Assembly: GCF_014066305.1 (NCBI RefSeq)
Contig: NW_023501060.1
Span: 669,404-733,403, forward strand
DNA: 64,000 bases
Source: Letharia columbiana
Taxonomy: Eukaryota; Ascomycota; Lecanoromycetes; Lecanorales; Parmeliaceae
Direction of reading: 5' to 3'
Positions within the stretch are counted from its first letter, which is position 1. Each line of letters opens with the position of its first letter. The notes under the pieces were generated by a model. The model saw only the letters and a program-made list of their open reading frames with translations, did not search any database and was not told the origin of the DNA. Below are positions 45,080 through 54,998 of the stretch, in pieces. Both the position numbers and the translations under genes were made by a program.

Positions 45080-45980
45080 AGATGTCCTTCGTGTAGGCAT
45101 CAGTGATAGCAGCTGCAACGAAGAGCGGAGCGCAGGATATCTGGTATCAGCCGGGCGTCGGAACTGCCAAGGTCTCTGGACTTTACGAGTTCATCGCCAT
45201 GTCGCTGCTGAATAGCACAGGCTTGGTCACGAACATCGAAGAGGCTTACAGGGTCCTCTGCGAGAGATATCGCCCGGGCGATTCCATCTACCTGATTGGT
45301 TTCTCACGCGGCCATTCACGGCTCGCAGTGTTGCAGGTCTCGTTGGGAAGCTCGGGCTTTTGAAGGAGAAGCAAACCGGGTCTGCTGGAGAAAGTCTTCG
45401 AAGACTACGAACATATGTGCAAGGACGAGTATCCGCAGAAAGTTGGACCGGACCGGGACATGAGGGGTGAGCATGGAACTGCATATGCAACGAGGTTGGA
45501 GAAGGCAATGACTTCTCTAATCTTGGCCTGCTACCCCCAGACTAACACGGACTCAACGCTTACAGCAAGATAGGAGGGGCTTACGCAGTGAGGGGTTAAC
45601 ATCGAAGCAGTTGCAGGTTGGGAAACTGGTGGTAAGTTAGCAATATACGTTACCCCTATCTGGTTCTCGCCTTTCTCTCGGCATCCCGACCGCCGGAGTC
45701 TGTAGTGCGTGGCCTTTTTCATCCCGGTGGAAAGACTATGCTTTCCACAACACGAAGTTTGGCAACCATATTAAGGAAGTCGTCTTCGGGGAATCCCTCA
45801 TCCTCTCCGTTCCTTGGGAGAGGCATTCCTTTTCCGAGGACGGCGCCTTCGGGAAACATTCTAGGTACCTGATCAAGCCTACATTTGCCCGGTCGGAATG
45901 TCCAAGGTCAAATTTCTCGGCGTCTTTGTTGATCTGCTTCTCGAACTGATTCCTCGCGATGGGGCTAAGATTGACATTCA
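45080..45980 (+). pseudogene. DUF2235 (alpha/beta hydrolase-like) relic
   Basis: DUF2235 proteins are alpha/beta-hydrolase-like, related to the catalytic part of bacterial phospholipase effectors; fungal copies are uncharacterised. Recognised in one frame at 45103-45320: DIWYQPGVGTAKVSGL, EEAYRVLCERYRPGDSIYLIGFSRG, with the nucleophile elbow GFSRG. Immediately after GFSRG the family continuation FTARSVAGLVGKLGLLKEK is one frame over, and LEKVFEDYEHMCKDEYPQKV is another frame over. YAFHNTKFGNHI near 45740 may be a further piece. The lack of a start and at least two shifts mark it as decayed. Confidence 0.55.
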
Positions 45981-46447
45981 GTCCCTATTGAACAAGTTGG
46001 CATAAAAATCCTGATCTTCTACTAACATAACCAAGACGTCAAGGAAATCAAGCACCAGAAATGGGTCGGCAAACGACCGATGTTGGAATGCGTGCCTTTT
46101 CTTGGTGGCCCGCGGACATGCCGGGCGCAGTAGCACGTCCTGACATACGCGGTATACGTGCTTGTACGACTGGTGAGAGATTTTTCCGGCATGGAGAACA
46201 GAGATCCAACGCAGGAGTAAGTGCAGCCCAAAGTGTGCCGGGGATGAAGCTTCCTTCACTGTTCTATCAGCTTTTAGAATTTTCGTTTGGGCTTTGAAGA
46301 TGTGGAAGGGAAGAAAAATATAGGAGGGTGAACTGTATACACGAAGTACACAAAGCTTTGTGTTCCGCATACCAAACAAAACGCCAGTCTATCCCAACGC
46401 CCGTTCTCTCATCATCACCAACCCTATGAAAGCCAACAATCTAGTAT
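45981..46447. other. Intergenic region
   Basis: No supported gene; overlapping shadow frames only. Confidence 0.35.
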
Positions 46448-47575
46448 CTATTCTTTCCTTTCCCCTCTTTCCCGTTCATAATCTTGCCTGCCTTCTTCGC
46501 AACAAAGCCGTCTCTTAAATTGTAGAGGTGCGTCTTCCAAAGTCTCCTTCAGAACCCACTTCGCTGCGATATCACCGTCGTTGTACTCGACCCGGTATTC
46601 CGTGTAATGCGGCTGGCCTCTCGGGGTTCTGATGATTTGTCGAAGAATCCTGGTGGGGATTTCTTGTGTGCTAGATGTAGGCGTTGTAGGAGTAGTGACG
46701 GGCTCGGTAATGCCATCAATGGTGTTTGGCGGCTGGTCGGTAACCGGAGTCGAAAGCGCATCGATCATCTCGATGTGCTCATCCTGATTAGAAGCAGCAG
46801 GGACGTCATCTCCCCCAGCTGGGACACCATTCCCCTCTACAGGGACGCCAACTTCTCCAGCAGGTACATTGTTTTCCCCAGCAGGGACACCACCACCCCG
46901 CATGCGCCTCACTTTCTTGAACAACAGCGCCACCAAATTTCCAACCTTCAAAGTACCCTTCAACAGCAAAGCCTCAATTTGTTTTGCCGCCGCCCCCCCA
47001 AATACCCGCGTAAGCCACTTGAACAACTTCTCTCTCGTCTCAGGCAGCAGCATCCAATTGTTTAAACACCTGAAGATGACCCACTTCACCAACGTACCCT
47101 CCAACTCACTCCCATTCAGCGCGTCGGCATCGGGTATGCCATTTGGGGACTGAAGCGCAAAATGCGCGCAGATGCAGGCGGCACAAGGACCCAGGGAGCA
47201 GACCACGGCATTTGCGGGGTTGAGAAGACGACGGCCGAGTCCTATGCAGTCGATCGCTTTCATCTCGAGGATAAGATTTGTGCAAATTGTTGTGCGGTTG
47301 CCGGTCAAGGGGCAGATTGTTGCTGCTTCCGTGGTAAGCAAGGCGCAGGAGTCTATCAATGGGGTACTGTTTGCGGAGGTGAGGTAAGCGGAGGCTTTAG
47401 GTAGGGCCCATCCTGCAGCTACAAGGGCGAGGGATACCGCGTTTCGCTTTTTGAAGAGTTTGCGCTTTGCAATGAGGGATTTCAATATACGATACGAGCG
47501 TGTTGGGCGTGTTGGGCGTGTTTTTGATGAGTGTGATGGGGATAATGCTGATGGTGATGATGTTGATCGAAACAT
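46448..47575 (-). CDS. Unknown membrane/secreted protein with VPAGE-type repeats
   Basis: A 375-codon frame. A basic, Ser/Arg-rich N-terminus of 45 residues precedes a hydrophobic stretch (AVSLALVAAGWALPKASA), perhaps an internal signal anchor. A cysteine-containing region follows (CALLTTEAATICPLTGNRTTIC, CIGLGRRLLNPANAVVCSLGPCAACIC). Near 225-265 are five to six imperfect repeats of V-P-A-G-E/G-x-x (GVPAGENNVPAGEVGVPVEG). The C-terminus (EYRVEYNDGDIAAKWVLKE) is mixed alpha/beta. The only N-terminal ATG (47573-47575) lies at the first bases of the inverted-repeat element 47573-48262, so the true start may be in an upstream exon or at the hydrophobic region. No family recognised. Confidence 0.5.
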   Translation of the reverse strand: MFRSTSSPSALSPSHSSKTRPTRPTRSYRILKSLIAKRKLFKKRNAVSLALVAAGWALPKASAYLTSANSTPLIDSCALLTTEAATICPLTGNRTTICTNLILEMKAIDCIGLGRRLLNPANAVVCSLGPCAACICAHFALQSPNGIPDADALNGSELEGTLVKWVIFRCLNNWMLLPETREKLFKWLTRVFGGAAAKQIEALLLKGTLKVGNLVALLFKKVRRMRGGGVPAGENNVPAGEVGVPVEGNGVPAGGDDVPAASNQDEHIEMIDALSTPVTDQPPNTIDGITEPVTTPTTPTSSTQEIPTRILRQIIRTPRGQPHYTEYRVEYNDGDIAAKWVLKETLEDAPLQFKRRLCCEEGRQDYERERGERKE

Positions 47576-48262
47576 ACCCCAAAAGTATGGATCCTTACCG
47601 AATCATACCCCTAATTACTGAATCATACCCCTACACCAAATTTCACCTAAATATGGGGTATGATTCCGTAATTTGCTATTGCTTGGGGTATGATTTGAAA
47701 AATAATAGCTTCCTGATATGAGGTAATGGTAGCTCCATATAGATTAACTAAGTCATCTAAAATAAATCTATTTTTTTGAGAAGCGGTAGACTTATCGTCG
47801 ACTTGATTATTGATAACGGTGGTATTTACGCTGCGCGGCGGGTTTCGAGGCGGGGGTTCGGGGCGGGGTTTGCCCCCCGAAGCTTACCCCGCCCCGTTGC
47901 GCAGCGGAGTAGGAATTGGGGCCCTACGGGGCCTACGGGACCCGAATAGGGGTGTTTGTAGCGTGAAGTGCGGACACCCCCGGGCTCGAGATTTCGGCCA
48001 CTCGGCTTTCGTCTGATGTTTTTAAGCTGATAGAATTCTCATCAAATGCGGTCGGAGAAACTCCCTTATTTCTATGATCGAATAAGCCAGATCGCGGATT
48101 ATCTCCTTCGTAGTTTGAGGCCACTTTGACAACTTACCAAATCATACCCCAAGCAATAGCAAATTACCGAATCATACCCCATATTTGGGTGTGATTTGGT
48201 CTAGGGGTATGATTCGGTAATTAGGGGTATGATTCGGTAAGGATTCGTACTTTCGGGGTATG
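47573..48262. mobile_element. MITE-like element with 126-bp terminal inverted repeats
   Basis: Left arm 47573-47698 is closely complementary to right arm 48137-48262, the same length with about ten mismatches by eye. Each arm is itself built of several copies of GGGGTATGATTCGGTAA in both orientations. About 440 bp lie between the arms with no coding frame. They include a GC-rich patch (47835-47990) that contains the hairpin shared with 19816-19846. This fits a non-autonomous DNA transposon. Flanking target duplication could not be identified. Confidence 0.75.
47949..47980. repeat. Hairpin shared with 19816-19846
   Basis: GGGGTGTTTG and CGGACACCCC form a stem with two non-Watson-Crick positions, preceded by AATA and followed by CGGG as at 19816-19846. 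The upstream segment (CCCTACGGGGCCTACGGGACC) also resembles that before the first copy. Confidence 0.6.
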
Positions 48263-48988
48263 ATTCGGTAATTTGCCCCCCCCATGTTGCTTTTGCGAGA
48301 ATTTTCTGTGCAAAGTTCTTGAATTGGTATGTTGAAGAACGGTGGGAAGATAATGACAGCAGAAGAATGGCGAGTTTGTATGGTTTATAGCCGGTCTGGT
48401 CGAGATGAGGTGGAATGGCCATTGGCAATCAGAGTCAAAAGCTCATCAAGTGCGAGACAATGGCGGTTGTTCTATATCTCAGGGGATTTGCTTTACTGTC
48501 TCGTTCTGTCTTCACCACTGTCTGAGGTCGCTTTTTTCCAAATACCAACATTTTCCCCATCATTGTCCGAGATTTTCCGGGTCAAATCCGCTTTGCCTTT
48601 CTATCGTGGCGCAAATTGATCCTTTTCCGAGCCAGCGAATCTGTGTTAGTCATTGTCTGAGATCTTCATGATTTGATTCGCTTTGTCTTCCCATCACCAT
48701 ATATGTTTACCTATTCAGCGTCAACAATATGCATTAGTCACTATCTGAGGTCCACTTGTAGAGTTTTCTCATCATGACACATTGTTTTCACTCAGCGTCA
48801 GCTAATGCGGACTGGTCATTACTGAGTCATACCTGCTTATTTGGGTATTGATGTATCGAGATAGATCTCAGTGTGCGCCGTTCCGTCGTCACAGGGAAGC
48901 CCGAGTGCTTCAAGAATGTCTTTGGGGATGGAATCAAGGGCTGGCTCTGGTTTCTTGGTATTGTAGGGATGTCCACGGGCACGGCTAA
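48263..48988. other. Spacer with degenerate tandem phrases
   Basis: No gene. The phrase CAyTgTCtGAG occurs near 48517, 48563, 48651 and 48738, with related following sequence (GATTYGCTTTG), suggesting an old tandem repeat. Confidence 0.4.
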
Positions 48989-50073
48989 TCATGTTTGGCG
49001 CCGAGAGGCATGTAAAGAATAGAAGAATGGCAGTCCCTCAAGTGCAAGTAGTAGATTCAGAAGGGATATTGGCCGACGCCCAGTTCCGAGCTCCTCGCTA
49101 GCAGCCGGCAAAACACGCTCTGAATTGTATGAAACCTCTAGTGCGGCCATAATGGCTTCAACGTGTCTGCTCGTGGAAGCACGGAAAGTGATCGCCATTA
49201 GGACGTCTGTCCGCGTTAATTTTGCACACAGGGTGCGAATGTTTCGGAATATGCCCAATCTCGCCAGGTCACCGAATCTTGAAAAAGCAGCCACTCATCC
49301 CGACATCTTTCTGCAACCGATGCCGGCGCATTTTTAGTGGTTGGGAACATATCCCGGGGCCAATCGAAAAGAAAATTGACTTTCTTTACACCGTGAGTGG
49401 AGAGTTTCACGCCTAATCCGTCGACATGGACGTAGTTTGCCTTTGAATTTATCATGTTTTTGGCGTCCTCAAATGCTAGGTTATACGGATGTTGCTCCAT
49501 AGTTGCAGGAACCAGATGTTGCGGTGCCCAAGTATCATGCCAAAGGACCTCGCGATAATCGCAAGCCCAGCCAAGGAGCTTGACTGCCAAGGCAAACTGC
49601 CAGCTTGTAATGAACGAATCGTTGACTGTGCTTACATTCCCTTCTCTGGTGATCCAGATGCTGGAGGGAGAGACCATTTCCTAGAGTGCCCACAAGGCGC
49701 TAAACCACGGCTCCAGCGTAAAGGTGCCATTGAGCAAATCCCGTATTTCTGCAGAAGGCCTGTGATTAATATCGAAGTTGTAGTGAACCCTAGAAATATT
49801 CACTTCAGGAAGGTTTACCAAAACCGTGTGTCGAGTCTGTGTGGTACCTCCCCAAGTATAAGAGACGGCCATGTACCCCTTTATGAATTGCTCATTACCC
49901 GCTAGACCCGAACATTCCTTCTCACAGTCCCATAGCCATTTTGGAAAGGTGGTACTTTCTGGGCCGTCCCATGGGAAAGCGCCGCTGCATAGTTTCTCTC
50001 TGGGAGCACGCGCAATCCGGGGGTTTGCTTTGACTAGACATCCCATCGCAAACTTGCATTCTTGAAGTCCCAT
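48989..50073 (-). pseudogene. HET-domain-like protein, interrupted
   Basis: HET proteins act in vegetative incompatibility. YMAVSYTWGG near codon 70 of the frame opening at 50073 is the classical first HET block. EPWFSALWAL is then cut by TAG at 49681-49683 and continues in the same frame as EMVSPSSIWI. HET proteins have WTLQE at this place, so CAG to TAG is the likely change. The frame goes on to 49216 (LAVKLLGWACDYREVLW, INSKANYVHVDG). A second frame at 49294-48989 then holds VEAIMAALEVSYNSERVLPAASEELGTG, which looks like the normal continuation. One nonsense change and one frameshift make it a pseudogene, if the sequence is correct. The N-terminal boundary is uncertain. Confidence 0.6.
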
Positions 50074-50691
50074 ACTTGAAGCTCTCCAGCAATCGATACA
50101 ATTTCATCGACATTCGCTCCTGGAGTTAGCCTTCCTTACCCACCGGAATTGATCAAGATCGCTAGCAGATTCTCCACATTGAAGGAAGGTGGTGCTGGTT
50201 GGGTTCTGCTCGGCGAGTGAAAGACGGTAGAAAGGTGTGCCATAGGCAAACACAATTGGTTAAGTAGTGGGACCACGTTTATTGTTTGCTTACATGTAGG
50301 AAAGATTTACTCGTAATTTCTGCGAATCGCAACGTTACAAATTATTTGTCTCGGAATTAATTTGTTTTTTCTTGAATTCAACCAGCACCGCCACCATCAG
50401 ACAATCATCTTCCCAGCTCTGTGCTGTGCTGGACGACTTCTGTAGCGATGTCGTCGTATGCTTAGAGCTGCAGCCCAGAGACTGGCGTGCTCAGTCCAAT
50501 TCACTCAGATGCACGCGACTCTCGGGCGCACCAGGGCGTAAAGCGGCACTCACCCTAGGCCCGATACTTGTAGGGACGGGGCACATCCGTGACAGCTTGG
50601 CGAACCAATCATTGACCAATGAATCGATTTACTCTACTTCGTTGACCGTCACTTTATTCTCCCCGCCTTACCAACACCACCACCACCATCC
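50074..50691. other. Intergenic region
   Basis: No supported gene. The last 60 bp before 50692 are C/A-rich (CACCACCACCACC), likely the RPC9 leader. Confidence 0.4.
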
Positions 50692-51262
50692 ATGAAGATC
50701 CTCGAATCCCAATCCGCCGTCCTCTCCAACTACGAAGTCTACGCGCACCTGACGGCGATGCGCGCAACCCCCCGCTCCGCGCCCCAAAAACCCTCGAATG
50801 TCGACACCGTGCTCAAAGAAGTACTTCCCTCCCCCCCCCCCCTCCCCCCCACCTCCACAACCCATCGCTGAACATTTTACTCACACACCCCCTCCCTCTC
50901 TTCAGCTAACAGACTACCTCTCCCCACCCCCCGCCTCCCGCTCCCGCGTCCCCCGCTACCAGAACCCCCCCTACGGCGCCGCCGCCCTCCGCGCCCTGGT
51001 CGCGGGCCTGCGGCCGTACGACCTGACGAAGAGCGAGGTGCTCATGATCGCGAACCTGAGGCCGGAGAGTCTGGGGCTGCTGGATTGCGTGGTGGAGGAG
51101 TGCGACGAGCGGTTCACGGCCGAGCGGCAGGATGAGATTGTGAAGATTGTGGGGGATGTGCTGGGGAGGGATGGGGATGGGGATGGGGATGGGGATGGGG
51201 TGAATGGGGATGGGATGAATGGAGTTGATGGAGAGGGTGGCCATGAGGATGCGCCTGTGTGA
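50692..51262 (+). CDS. RPC17: RNA polymerase III subunit RPC9 (Rpc17)
   Basis: Exons 50692-50820 and 50906-51262, with an 85-nt intron carrying a long C run and ending CTCTTCAG, encode 161 residues. RPC9/Rpc17 pairs with Rpc25 in the Pol III stalk and contacts TFIIIB. The N-terminus MKILESQSAVLSNYEVYAHL is diagnostic. The HRDC-like helical part shows ALRALVAGLRPYDLTKSEVLMIANLRPESLGLLDCVVEECDERF, the typical L.KxExLxIxNxRP pattern. The tail is extended by a GATGGG hexanucleotide repeat encoding Gly-Asp (51170-51205), not conserved in the family and probably disordered. The first exon is too short to be seen as an open frame by length alone. Confidence 0.9.
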
Positions 51263-52077
51263 GGGATGGGCGGCGTTCCTCATAGCAGAAGGATTGGAGG
51301 GATTGCGAGATGATACCCTGAGACGAGGATTGTGGATCCGGAGGGCTGTTGTGCCGACGGCTGATGTCGATTTGGGGAAGGAATCCAGGTACACTTCTCA
51401 CATTGGAATTATAGATGATTAGGAGCAAGAGCTAATTCGTTGTAGGAGCGATTCGCCATGACGATATTGGCCCGCTACGGCTGTCGCACATGCCCTCGCA
51501 AGTCCTGCTTCAAGAAGATGGCAGTCCCCGCGCATGGCGGGGAGTGGTCTATGCAAAACCCAACAGATCGGCCTATGCGAAGTTAATATTCGCATTAGGG
51601 TTTCCAGTCATCTGCCTTCGCTTCTTCGCCCTTGCACATAGCCGGTCTTTGTCTAAGTAGATCTCACTTGACAGCCCTTCGTTTGTAGCCCAAATGCCAA
51701 CTACGGCTCTACGGGCAGGCGGTTGGCAGTGTATATTAAGTTAGGCAAAGCGTTCGGATTATGGCTTGTACCGGATGAGAGTGAGAGTAACGATTGCCCG
51801 ACTTCAAGGCACTTTTAACCCAGAATGGGACTGTCTGGCCGAGAAAAGTTTGTAAAGCGTCCGCGTCATCGGTGCGTTTCTACATCTGGAAGCTGCCATT
51901 TGGATTTGTTTTGACATAGAGACATTTGAACTCGTTCTCTTCAACTGCTGGCTGTGGGGCAACCCCCTATGTATCATCTCGTCCCTAGTCCCCTTTCAGT
52001 CCTTTGTGCTGCTACTCTGATTGTAAACGTATTGCATTTCTCATTCCAGGACACCAAGTTTACGCCTGCATCAACCG
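51263..52077. other. Intergenic region, no gene seen
   Basis: About 800 bp with no supported gene or repeat. Confidence 0.4.
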
Positions 52078-53047
52078 CTAGGGAACCACACAAACAGGAA
52101 CGACTTTGATAGTCGGCAAGACGCACGGTGCAGGCTCAAAACTGACTGCAATGAACAAGTCATTGGTCGCACCAAACCCAGGACAAAGCAGCAAAATCTT
52201 CGGTGCTCCGGTGCTGCATGTCAATTGGCCACCGGAGACGGAGCAAACCGCTGGGTCTTCCGTAGCGTGAGCATCAGCAACGTCGGTGAAGTGCAGAAGC
52301 TCCATCGACTGTCCGTAATCCATCGCAGCGATAAGCCCGTTTTGATCCATGACCAGGTTCCCCGCTGCGTTGAGGGATAGAATGATGGCTTGGGAGCGGG
52401 GAGAGCCATTGAAGCCGATTACAGGACCGTCTCCGTCGTCGAATTGGGCGTAGTTTCCGTCTAGAGCGATGCCGTTCAGGACGATGCCAGAATTTTCCAG
52501 TTGGAGGACAAATGTGGGGAATGGGCTTGCGCACTCGGTGATGGTGGTCGTCTTCGAGACCGTGGTGGTAGTGGTTGGAGCCTTGACGGTCGTGATGCTG
52601 TGGGTGGCGCCTATGCAGGAACAGGCGCTGGAGTAACGAACTATTCCAGAACACGCTGATGCATCAGCTGGGATGGCAGTTGGGGTGGCCGTCACTTGGC
52701 GTGGCAGGATGTCAAGGGCTGGTTCGGGGCCAGCATCGCGTTTATCTTTTAGGGCCACAGAGGCAACAGTCAACGTGCTTGTTACAGTGGCAACAGATGA
52801 CTTGGTGACAGTGCTAGAGAATTCAGGTCAGCATGCCATTATTGGTCTGAGAGGATTATGTGTACACTGTCGCGGGGATTACGGTGTCTTTGAAGAAAGA
52901 CGAACAGTCAGCCGCGCCAGATCTGGTGGGAAAAGAGCTGGCAACGACAGCTCGGAGACAGTCGTCCCTGTTACAGACAGAGAGGGTGGTAGTAGCCGCC
53001 GCGGTAAGCTGGGCTATGCAAAGAATGGCAACGGAGGAGACATGCAT
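52078..53047 (-). CDS. Secreted Ser/Thr-rich protein
   Basis: Exons 53047-52866 and 52813-52078 (52-nt intron, GTACAC..CTCTAG) join to 305 residues. Signal peptide of about 18 residues (SSVAILCIAQLTAAA). Then CNRDDCLRAVVASSFPTRSGAADCSSFF, a Cys pattern frequent in fungal secreted proteins, followed by a Thr/Val-rich linker (ATVTVTKSSVATVTSTLTVA) completed across the intron. KDKR near 80 is a possible Kex2 site. The second part starts ACSGIVRYSSACSCIGAT, then a Thr-rich linker (TTTTTVSKTTTIT). A beta-rich C-terminal domain of about 130 residues contains four cysteines. Probably O-mannosylated and extracellular. No catalytic motif; function unknown. Confidence 0.75.
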
Positions 53048-54219
53048 TGTGATGCCTTGAAGAGAGAGGCAAGATACCAGGATACATACACTCGAATGTG
53101 AGCGCACTGGTGGACGACAGGTAGGTGATGAGGCCGTTTTATAGGTTCACCAGCGCACATCGATGTTTACGGTCAATGCAGCACCACTTGTAAATCCTGA
53201 TGCGATAGCTCTCCTGCGACATATCCCGCAAGCTATTATAGCAATCGACATCCAATTGGCCACTGGCAAGTCGATGCATTCAGAATGAGGAAGGTGTGTG
53301 CGAATAAGCCCTCATATGTTCGCTTAACAAGTCCCAAAGCGTGATAATGTGAGCCTTTACACTCCTAAAGATCCGGGGTCAGCGGTCTGGATTATCAAAT
53401 GTGAGCTAATAGCTAAGGAGCACGTGAGACTAATGGGTAAACTAGAGATTCGTCTGTAGACAAACAGAGCCATGATATAAGACGTGCGAACTTGCTTTCG
53501 GGATGTCAGACTGTCCACAAGCAAGCATCCGGTAAGGCAGCCTATGGTAGACTAGGGTGTCTTGCCCGTTGTGATGAGTCGAAGCGAGCATTGACGATCT
53601 AGTTGCTAGATTGATATATTACTTACTAGTCGCTGCGAGTGTGGCTCCTCGAACACAGTAAAGTATGTTGTAGGGTGAAGTGGGAAGAAGCAAGGAAGAA
53701 TGCCCAGCCAATAGTGTCATAAAGAGGCGTCGCACTAATACTACTTATGCTTAACCGCGTCTTTTCTTTCAACCTTTGTGCCGTGTCCTCCATCCTGGAC
53801 GAGTCCATGAACAGTCCGTCCAATTGTCAGACGATCCAGGACTGTTAGTCCTGGGACTGGTCCAGACTAACAGTCCAGAGAGTGGGGGCGGACTATTGGG
53901 CGCCTTGACATTGACATGACCGTGGACTATTGCGTGGGCCAAATCAAAGGTGACTCTGACATAGGAGTCATATCTGTGGTCCTGGCAGTTTAATGCAGTG
54001 ATAACAATATCCTTATGTCCTGGAGCTCTAGGCCTACATCTACTTCTACCTCAAAATGGAGGACCTTGGCCCAGCTAATCGTCATCCCAAATGGATCAGG
54101 ATGGTCTGAAATGTACTGATCCTGCGAGGCGACGTCCAGCTGGTGCCTGACCTTTCTATCATCGTAGCGTCTTTGATCAATCCTTACCGCGACGATGAGA
54201 CACCACTTTACCGCAATTA
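53048..54219. other. Intergenic region with short palindromes
   Basis: No gene. At 53839-53876 a 10-bp inverted repeat (GGACTGTTAG / CTAACAGTCC) sits among many AGTCC/GGACT words, perhaps the end of a small element. Confidence 0.4.
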
Positions 54220-54998
54220 ATGGTATGCGCGCTTGCAGACACTAGTCTGAGAGGGCATGCTGTCGCGATCAACCATGTTTGTCCGGCTAAGCACAATTGG
54301 AAACTTCGGACTATTATCTTCGTCGTCAACTTGTTGTGGGAATGCTGGAGCTTGCTGGCGGTTGGGAGATTTGATCGCTGGAATTGGGAGACCCCGCATT
54401 GTCTGGGACATTGTGCCTGGGGACTACAACGACTGGATCGTCTTTTCACTCGTCTGGTTCCGGTTGGATCGATTGCCCTCTATATGACCGTCCTTAAAAT
54501 TAGGCCTGCCTTTATGGACCCATTTGAGCAGGCTGTGGTCAAGCTCTCAAAAATGGTAGCTCATAGGTTCTGTGACACCTTCAAGACCTCGACGTACGGT
54601 TCCTTGCGGGGTCTCGTGAAATGCTTGATGCAAATCTCGCTCAATCTAATTCTGGCAGTCGTGTGCACCGCGTTCTGGAAATTTGTCCTACTCATACCTG
54701 CCTCTCGATACCTTGGCCCGTTCCAGTCGCTGCTGTCTCTCACCTGGAATGCCTGCGATGTAGGCACAGCAGGAGCATCGATCGCACAGGATTTTTGTGG
54801 CAAACCTTGAATATTGATGCGGCAAAAATGTTTCAAAACAGCGACAACCCAAAGAATGACTGGGGTTTCGTCCAAATCCTCACTTTTGTGATGCTGCTTT
54901 TGCCAATCCTATCGGCCTTGAATATGATCACGGCTGATGCACTGTTATTGTTTCTCCGCAGATCAAGGCTCGGTACCAGATGCACACGGTCTGGATGA
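54220..54998 (+). pseudogene. Possible fungal integral membrane protein, frame-disrupted
   Basis: A 196-codon frame (54220-54810) contains hydrophobic stretches LRTIIFVVNLLWECWSLLAV, RLVPVGSIALYMTVLKI and LNLILAVVCTAFWKFVLLI. A different frame continues with DNPKNDWGFVQILTFVMLLLPILSALNMI to 54998, a pattern (xxWGFGQxLxxxLLLLPxL) seen in uncharacterised fungal multi-pass proteins. No clean intron joins the two near 54765-54800. It is either a decayed gene or one with an unseen splice. Low confidence. Confidence 0.35.

Noticed and set aside
47577..48280. CRISPR-like array from the repeated GGGGTATGATTCGGTAA units
   Set aside because: Repeats occur in both orientations inside inverted arms with irregular spacing, in a eukaryotic genome; this is terminal repeat structure.
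50906..51394. 162-codon minus-strand frame rich in His/Pro/Ile
   Set aside because: Antisense to RPC9 exon 2 and its GATGGG repeat.
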